DNA from: Armatimonadota bacterium
GTDB taxonomy: Bacteria; Sysuimicrobiota; Sysuimicrobiia; Sysuimicrobiales; Humicultoraceae
Assembly: GCA_031459715.1 (NCBI GenBank)
Contig: JAVKIA010000011.1
Span: 16,757-72,739 of the forward strand
Length of the DNA: 55,983 nt
Direction: 5' to 3'
In this document: positions 51,587-55,983 of the stretch, piece by piece
How the letters are laid out: each line of letters begins with the position of its first letter
Position numbering within the stretch: position 1 is the first letter of the stretch
Notes under the pieces: model-generated
What the model was told of the DNA's origin: nothing
The model's input: only the letters and a program-made list of their open reading frames with translations
Database searches by the model: none
Program-made: the position numbers and the translations under genes

Positions 51587-52657
51587 ATGGAGCGGGGCTA
51601 CGTCGAGACGCGGGACCTGCACAAGTTCTTCGGAGAGGTGCACGCTGTGGATGGCGTCAACCTCTCCGTGAGGCAAGGGGAGCTGCTGGTCCTCCTGGGG
51701 CCTTCAGGCTGCGGGAAGACCACGTTGATGCGCATGATCGCTGGCCTGGAGACGCCCACCGCCGGTGAGATCTTCATCGCCGGCGAGCGCATGGACGCCG
51801 ACGTGCCGCCCCGCGCCCGCGGCATCGCCATGGTCTTCCAGAGCTACGCCCTCTACCCGCACAAGACCGCCTTCCGCAACATCTCCTTCCCCCTGGAGGC
51901 GATGCGACAGCCGCCGCGCCTGGTGCGGGAGCGGGTGCACGGCGGGGCGCGCATGTTCGGCATCGAGCGCCTGCTGGACCGCTTCCCCCGTCAGCTTTCC
52001 GGCGGGGAGCGGCAGCGTGTGGCGCTGGCCCGGGCGGTGGTGCGCGACCCCAAGGTCTTCCTCTTCGACGAACCGCTCTCCAACCTGGACGCGCAGTTGC
52101 GGGCCATCGCCCGCTACGAGCTCAAGGAGTTCCAGCGGCAGATCGGGACCACCACCATCTACGTCACCCACGACCAGGTGGAGGCCATGGGGCTGGGCGA
52201 CCGCATCGCGGTCATGGAGAAGGGGAGGGTGCGCCAGGTGGGCAGCCCGCAGGAGGTCTACGACTACCCCGCGGACACCTTTGTAGCCACCTTCCTCGGT
52301 TCCCCGCCGATGAACCTGGTCGAGCACGACGAGGAGACGCTCATCGGCTTTCGCCCCGAACACTTCCTGCCGCGGGAGGTCTTTGATCCGCGGGACCAAG
52401 TGGTGGTCTACCACCTGCGGGTGCGGCAGGTGGAGCACCTGGGCGCGGACCGGCTGGTTTACGGCTTGCTGGAGGAGAAGCGCCGCTCGGACCAGCCGGT
52501 CATCGCCGGACTGCCGGTGAACGTGACCATGCCGGTGGCGGAGGGGCAGGTCTACGAGTTTGCCGTGCCCCGCCGGGCGATCCGCTCCTTCGATCGCCGC
52601 ACCGGCCTGGCGCGGGATCGCGGTCCCGGAGATGGCTCGGCGGGAGCGGCACGGTGA
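51587..52657 (+). CDS. ABC transporter ATP-binding protein, MalK/UgpC-type
   Basis: 356 aa. Walker A LLGPSGCGKTT, Q-loop FQSYALYPH, signature LSGGERQRVALARA, Walker B VFLFDEPLSNLDA and switch HDQVEAMGLGDRI are all present. A C-terminal TOBE-like regulatory domain (from about 240) places it with carbohydrate importers. ATG 51587 follows AAAAGG. An in-frame upstream start at 51515 would add 24 non-homologous residues. The ATPase energises the downstream permease pair. Confidence 0.93.
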   Translation: MERGYVETRDLHKFFGEVHAVDGVNLSVRQGELLVLLGPSGCGKTTLMRMIAGLETPTAGEIFIAGERMDADVPPRARGIAMVFQSYALYPHKTAFRNISFPLEAMRQPPRLVRERVHGGARMFGIERLLDRFPRQLSGGERQRVALARAVVRDPKVFLFDEPLSNLDAQLRAIARYELKEFQRQIGTTTIYVTHDQVEAMGLGDRIAVMEKGRVRQVGSPQEVYDYPADTFVATFLGSPPMNLVEHDEETLIGFRPEHFLPREVFDPRDQVVVYHLRVRQVEHLGADRLVYGLLEEKRRSDQPVIAGLPVNVTMPVAEGQVYEFAVPRRAIRSFDRRTGLARDRGPGDGSAGAAR

Positions 52658-52726
52658 CCGGGAGCCCGGCATGGAGCCCGGTGGCCAGGCGGTGGTGACG
52701 CGGTGGCCCTGAAGGAGGCGCAGTCA

Positions 52727-53644
52727 GTGGTGGCGGCAGCCCCGGCGGTCTTCCGCCGCAGGACGCTGGCCGACCGGGACGATGCGCTGGGCCGGCTGCT
52801 TCTGGCTCCCGCTCTCCTCTACGTCGTCCTCCTGGTGGGTGTGCCCTTTGGCATGGCCGTTCTGCTCAGTCTCAGCGCAGCGCGTTCGGGGACCCTGACC
52901 TTCCCCTGGGTGGGGCTGCGCAACTTCTGGACCATTGCCGCCGACGCGCAGTTCCGCCTGGCCCTGCGCAACACCACCCTCTTCACCGTCGTCTCCCAGG
53001 TTCTGGTGATGGTCATGGCCACAGCCGCGGCCAGTGTCCTGGAGGCGGCCTTCTTCGGGCGGCGGGGTGTGCGCATGCTCCTGCTGCTGCCCTGGGCCGT
53101 TCCCGTTTCCCTGGCGGCCATGGCCTGGACGTGGATCTTTGACTCCACCTTCAGCGTGGTCAACTGGACCTTCCGGGCGGTAGGGCTGCTGAAGGGCTGG
53201 CTCTACTGGTTCGGTGACCCTACGCTGGCCATGATCGCCATCATCACCGTGCACGTGTGGCGCATGTTCCCCTTCGCCACGGTCATCGTCCTGGCCGGCA
53301 TGTCCGCCATCCCCGCGGAGATCCGGGAGGCGGCCGTGGTGGACGGCGCCTCCTTCTGGCGGCGGCTCTTCCAGGTGCACCTGCCGCTGCTGCTGCCCGT
53401 GGTCACGGTGGCCGTCCTCTTCGGCGTGGTCTTCACCTCCACCGACCTCAGCGTCGTCTACCTGCTCACCCGCGGCGGTCCGTACAACAGCACCCACGTC
53501 CTGGCCAGCCTGGCTTTCCAGCGGGGCATCCTGGGCGCCGACCTGGGACAGGGGGCGGCCATCGCCCTCTTCCTCCTCCCCGTGCTGGTGGTGGTGGCCA
53601 TCCTGATGCTGAGGGTGGCCCGGCGGGCGGAGGTGGGAGGATGA
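52727..53644 (+). CDS. ABC transporter permease, MalF/UgpA-like
   Basis: About 305 aa with six membrane segments and the cytoplasmic EAA loop (IPAEIREAAVVDGASFWRRLFQVHLPLL). It is the first membrane subunit of a carbohydrate-type importer. GTG 52727 is preferred because AAGGAGG lies eight bases upstream; GTG 52703 would swallow that ribosome-binding site. Its stop overlaps the next gene (ATGA). Confidence 0.92.
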   Translation: MVAAAPAVFRRRTLADRDDALGRLLLAPALLYVVLLVGVPFGMAVLLSLSAARSGTLTFPWVGLRNFWTIAADAQFRLALRNTTLFTVVSQVLVMVMATAAASVLEAAFFGRRGVRMLLLLPWAVPVSLAAMAWTWIFDSTFSVVNWTFRAVGLLKGWLYWFGDPTLAMIAIITVHVWRMFPFATVIVLAGMSAIPAEIREAAVVDGASFWRRLFQVHLPLLLPVVTVAVLFGVVFTSTDLSVVYLLTRGGPYNSTHVLASLAFQRGILGADLGQGAAIALFLLPVLVVVAILMLRVARRAEVGG

Positions 53645-54501
53645 AGCGGCGCCTGGCGCGTGCAGCCAAGCGCGTGGGGCTCTACGGAGCCGCGCTGGCC
53701 TTCACCGTCTTCGCCGTCTTCCCCTTCTACTGGATGTTCCTCACGGCGTTCAAGCAGGACCGTGACCTATACGTAGGGGGGACGGTGGCCACCCACATCC
53801 CCTGGATCTTCAACGATCCGCCCACCCTGGAGCACGTGCAGTTGCTCTTCCGTCAGACGCTTTACCTGACCTGGGTGCGCAACACAGTGTGGATCGGGGG
53901 GCTGGTGGTGCTGATTACCCTTCTCTTCGCGCTGCCGGCAGGCTACGCCCTGGCCCGTCTGGCCGGGCGCTGGGGCGAGCGGTTGGGCATCGGCATCTTC
54001 CTTACCTACCTCATCCCGCCCACCCTGCTGTTCATCCCCTTCTCCCGCGTCATCGCCGTCCTCGGCCTGCAGAACTCCCCCTGGGCGCTGGTGCTGGTCT
54101 ACCCTACCTTCACCATCCCCTTCTGTACCTGGCTGCTAATGGGTTTCTTCCGATCCATCCCCCGGGACATCGAGGAGCAGGCCATGATCGACGGCTACAG
54201 CCGGCTGTCGGCCATGCGCAAGGTGGTCCTCCCCCTGGCCATCTCCGGGATCCTCACCGCTGCCATCTTCGCCTTCACCCTGGTGATGCAGGACTTCGTT
54301 TACGCCCTGACCTTCATCAGCTCCGTGGGCAAGATGACCGTCAGCCTGGGCATCCCGGTGGCTCTGGTGCGGGGCGACGTCTTCTACTGGGGGTCGCTGA
54401 TGGCGGCAGCCCTGATCACCAGCGTGCCCATCGCCATCGTGTACAACCTGTTCATCGATCGCTTCATCGCCGGCCTGACCGCGGGCGCGGTGAAGGGGTA
54501 G
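53641..54501 (+). CDS. ABC transporter permease, MalG/UgpE-like
   Basis: 286 aa with six membrane segments (GLYGAALAFTVFAVFPFYWMFLTAFK is the first) and the EAA loop IPRDIEEQAMIDGYSRLSAMRKVVLPLAISG. It pairs with the preceding permease to form the transmembrane pore. The ATG overlaps the previous stop by four bases. Codon-rich frames running into it from upstream are shadows. Confidence 0.93.
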   Translation: MKRRLARAAKRVGLYGAALAFTVFAVFPFYWMFLTAFKQDRDLYVGGTVATHIPWIFNDPPTLEHVQLLFRQTLYLTWVRNTVWIGGLVVLITLLFALPAGYALARLAGRWGERLGIGIFLTYLIPPTLLFIPFSRVIAVLGLQNSPWALVLVYPTFTIPFCTWLLMGFFRSIPRDIEEQAMIDGYSRLSAMRKVVLPLAISGILTAAIFAFTLVMQDFVYALTFISSVGKMTVSLGIPVALVRGDVFYWGSLMAAALITSVPIAIVYNLFIDRFIAGLTAGAVKG

Positions 54502-54518
54502 CCTGCCGGAGAACGGCC

Positions 54519-54569
54519 CCGGTGCAGTTCAGTTCCTACCAGGCACCGGTGCCGGTGCAGTTCAGCTCC
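54519..54569. repeat. Pair of 18-bp direct repeats
   Basis: CCGGTGCAGTTCAGTTCC (54519-54536) and CCGGTGCAGTTCAGCTCC (54552-54569) differ at one base and start 33 bases apart, in the short spacer between the convergent transporter operon and the DUF35 gene. They might be remnants of a duplication or binding sites. No terminator-like T-run accompanies them. Confidence 0.6.
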
Positions 54570-54578
54570 CACGCAGCC

Positions 54579-55529
54579 TCAATCGTTATCACCGTGGCCT
54601 GATATCGCCTGCGGTCTGAAATAGGCTATGTCCAGGATGTGTCCTTTGCGCTCCGGAGCGAAGACGGCCTCGACCCTCATGCCCGCGTGCCAGCTACTCA
54701 CCTCCGCTCCCCCCAGCCGGTGCACCAGGTCCGTGTCTGCTCCGTCCAGCCGAATGAGACCAAACTTTTGCCCGCCTCGTTCAGTAAACGCTGTAAGGAT
54801 CCCGCCAGGCCCCACTTCTACCCATGCTTCCGTATCCAGCCCGCAGCGGGGGCACAGGCTGCGGGCTGGCACCAGTACTCGCTGGCACCTGGGGCAGCGG
54901 CTGCCGTATATGCGCTTCTCATCTCGTAGTCCCGCCAGGAACCGGGTGGCAGTCTTGCCCGCTGCGTAGATAAACGTCAGATACACACCTTGCTCAACTA
55001 CAGCGGTCTCGTAGGCGAGGGGATGATCGGGCTGGTAGGAATCTGCGGGCATCGGCGTATGGACTGGTGGCTGCTCGTCCGTAATTTCGAAATGCCGGAT
55101 ATCGGTCATGCTTCCCTGTCGTTTATCCCGCCACACCGCCCGTACCCGCAGGCCGATGCGCAACTTCGATAGGTCCGTTTCGGCCAGGTAGTGGTTGAGC
55201 GTCGTGTCTGCGCCATCCAGCTGAATGAGGGCCATGCCGTAGGGCACCGGTCGAGGCTCGCCCGTGGCCGGATCCACGATCGGCAGGTGTACCACGGTGA
55301 ACGCGCGCACGGTTCCTCTGTCAGCCACCGGGACCCACTCCTGGAGTGGGGCATGGCAGTTGCCACAGACGGGACGGGGAGGCAAGTAGACTCGCCGGCA
55401 GACGGGACAGCGCAGACCCAGCAGTCTACCCTCTTCCTTCAGCGTGCGAAAGAAATGCCCAAAGTACCACCCTGTGCCATAGCGCCAGGTTAGGTTCATG
55501 GAGATTGGCACATGTACGAATTCGCTCAT
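54579..55529 (-). CDS. Tandem DUF35 (OB-fold and zinc-ribbon) protein
   Basis: 316 aa containing two full DUF35 modules. Module 1 (about 30-145) has a zinc ribbon CPVCRRVYLPPRPVCGNC and an OB fold with TVRAFTVVHLP and PYGMALIQLDGADT. Module 2 (about 205-305) repeats it with CPRCQRVLVPARSLCPRC and FGLIRLDGADTDLV. DUF35 proteins bind acyl-CoA and partner with thiolases or HMG-CoA synthase-like enzymes, channelling intermediates. A thiolase gene lies 39 bases upstream on the same strand, supporting that pairing. Fusion of two copies in one protein is uncommon. Confidence 0.88.
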   Translation of the reverse strand: MSEFVHVPISMNLTWRYGTGWYFGHFFRTLKEEGRLLGLRCPVCRRVYLPPRPVCGNCHAPLQEWVPVADRGTVRAFTVVHLPIVDPATGEPRPVPYGMALIQLDGADTTLNHYLAETDLSKLRIGLRVRAVWRDKRQGSMTDIRHFEITDEQPPVHTPMPADSYQPDHPLAYETAVVEQGVYLTFIYAAGKTATRFLAGLRDEKRIYGSRCPRCQRVLVPARSLCPRCGLDTEAWVEVGPGGILTAFTERGGQKFGLIRLDGADTDLVHRLGGAEVSSWHAGMRVEAVFAPERKGHILDIAYFRPQAISGHGDND

Positions 55530-55568
55530 CGTGCTGCTATCCCCCGCTTGCTGATCTGCCGCCTGAAG

Positions 55569-55983
55569 CTAAAACGCCTGGCTGGATAAAATCATGACGT
55601 CACTCCAGGCGTACACCCCGTAGCCAGTGGCCAACGCCGTCTGCACCCCAGGCACCTGGTGCTCCCCGGCGCGCCCCATGACTTGCATGGCCGCTTCGGC
55701 CACTCTGATAACCCCCGAGGCTCCCACCGGGTTGGTCGACAGTACCCCGCCCGAGGGATTCACCGGCAGCTCCCCATCTATCAGGGTAGTGCCCTCGTCG
55801 ATCAGACGACCTGCCTCCCCATCCCCACAGAATCCCAGGGCCTCATACCACGCCAGCTCGGAGTAACTCACAGGCTCGTAGAGTTCAGCCGCGTCCAGCT
55901 GGCGCAGCGGATCAACGATACCGGCCTGGCGATAAGCCTCATGGGCGGCATCTCGCAACGTGCGCATGGTCACCAGCCTGCGG
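55569..55983 (-). CDS. Thiolase (acetyl-CoA acetyltransferase-like), C-terminal part
   Basis: About 138 residues of the C-terminal half are visible; the frame runs open to the window edge, so the N-terminus with the nucleophilic cysteine is outside. LPVNPSGGVLSTNPVGASGVIRVAEAAMQVMGRA matches SCP2-type thiolases, where GHP of classic thiolases is replaced (here TNP). It precedes the DUF35 gene on the same strand, as in lipid-transfer-protein/thiolase pairs acting on acetoacetyl- or 3-ketoacyl-CoA. Confidence 0.85.
   Translation of the reverse strand, partial: RRLVTMRTLRDAAHEAYRQAGIVDPLRQLDAAELYEPVSYSELAWYEALGFCGDGEAGRLIDEGTTLIDGELPVNPSGGVLSTNPVGASGVIRVAEAAMQVMGRAGEHQVPGVQTALATGYGVYAWSDVMILSSQAF

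Overview
The window is the replication-origin region of a high-GC bacterial chromosome. It carries dnaA, rpmH-rnpA-yidD-yidC-jag-rsmG and parA-parB, the order expected around oriC. No rRNA, phage, transposase or CRISPR array is visible, and only one tRNA gene (tRNA-Glu) was found. The mixture of traits (short YidC, Firmicutes/Actinobacteria-type LexA boxes, HspR-controlled chaperones, an rpsF-ssb-rpsR-DUF2232-rplI-lonC-dnaB cluster, DUF951-YchF, and a Ni-CO dehydrogenase operon) suggests a deep-branching, probably thermophilic and at least partly anaerobic member of the Terrabacteria, near Bacillota or Armatimonadota-like lineages. The phylum is an inference, not proven.

Layout: 1-2.9 kb holds dnaA and an unusual HATPase/winged-helix gene on the minus strand. 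DnaA boxes lie on both sides, so the origin looks bipartite. 2.9-8.3 kb runs on the plus strand through rpmH, rnpA, yidD, yidC, jag, rsmG, parA and parB, with two identical parS sites. 8.3-10.2 kb holds an HD-domain protein, a DUF4446 membrane protein and a phosphoribosyltransferase. 10.2-14.7 kb is a complete gcvT-gcvH-gcvPA-gcvPB glycine cleavage operon without the L protein. 14.8-17.9 kb holds lexA with two SOS boxes, a small membrane ORF, a TPR protein, and convergent trxA and trxB.

18.0-25.0 kb is a heat-shock operon, hspR-hsp20-dnaK-grpE-dnaJ-clpB, with an HspR-like operator inside a near-consensus promoter. 25.1-28.0 kb holds a membrane-fused spermidine-synthase-like protein, DUF951 and ychF. 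28.0-31.7 kb is a minus-strand cooS-cooF-flavoprotein operon behind a long structured leader. 32.1-39.2 kb is the rpsF-ssb-rpsR-DUF2232-rplI-lonC-dnaB cluster. DnaB is interrupted in its Walker A motif by a 328-residue intein whose homing endonuclease looks eroded.

39.3-44.5 kb holds a GHL10-like glycosidase, an M32 carboxypeptidase, an SOS-box-controlled SplB-like radical SAM protein and citrate synthase. 44.5-49.8 kb holds an alpha/beta hydrolase, a phosphoesterase, a FliA-like sigma factor, a sensorless LytS-type kinase with a LytTR regulator, an SDR and a second hydrolase. 49.8-54.5 kb holds tRNA-Glu and a four-gene sugar-type ABC importer. 54.6 kb to the end holds a tandem-DUF35 protein and the C-terminal part of a thiolase on the minus strand.

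Themes: replication and segregation genes cluster at the origin. At least three promoters carry LexA-type boxes (lexA, the radical SAM gene and, more weakly, dnaB). The dnaB promoter also carries DnaA-like boxes, which may tie helicase supply to initiation and DNA damage. CO oxidation, glycine cleavage and thioredoxin genes fit a low-potential redox metabolism.
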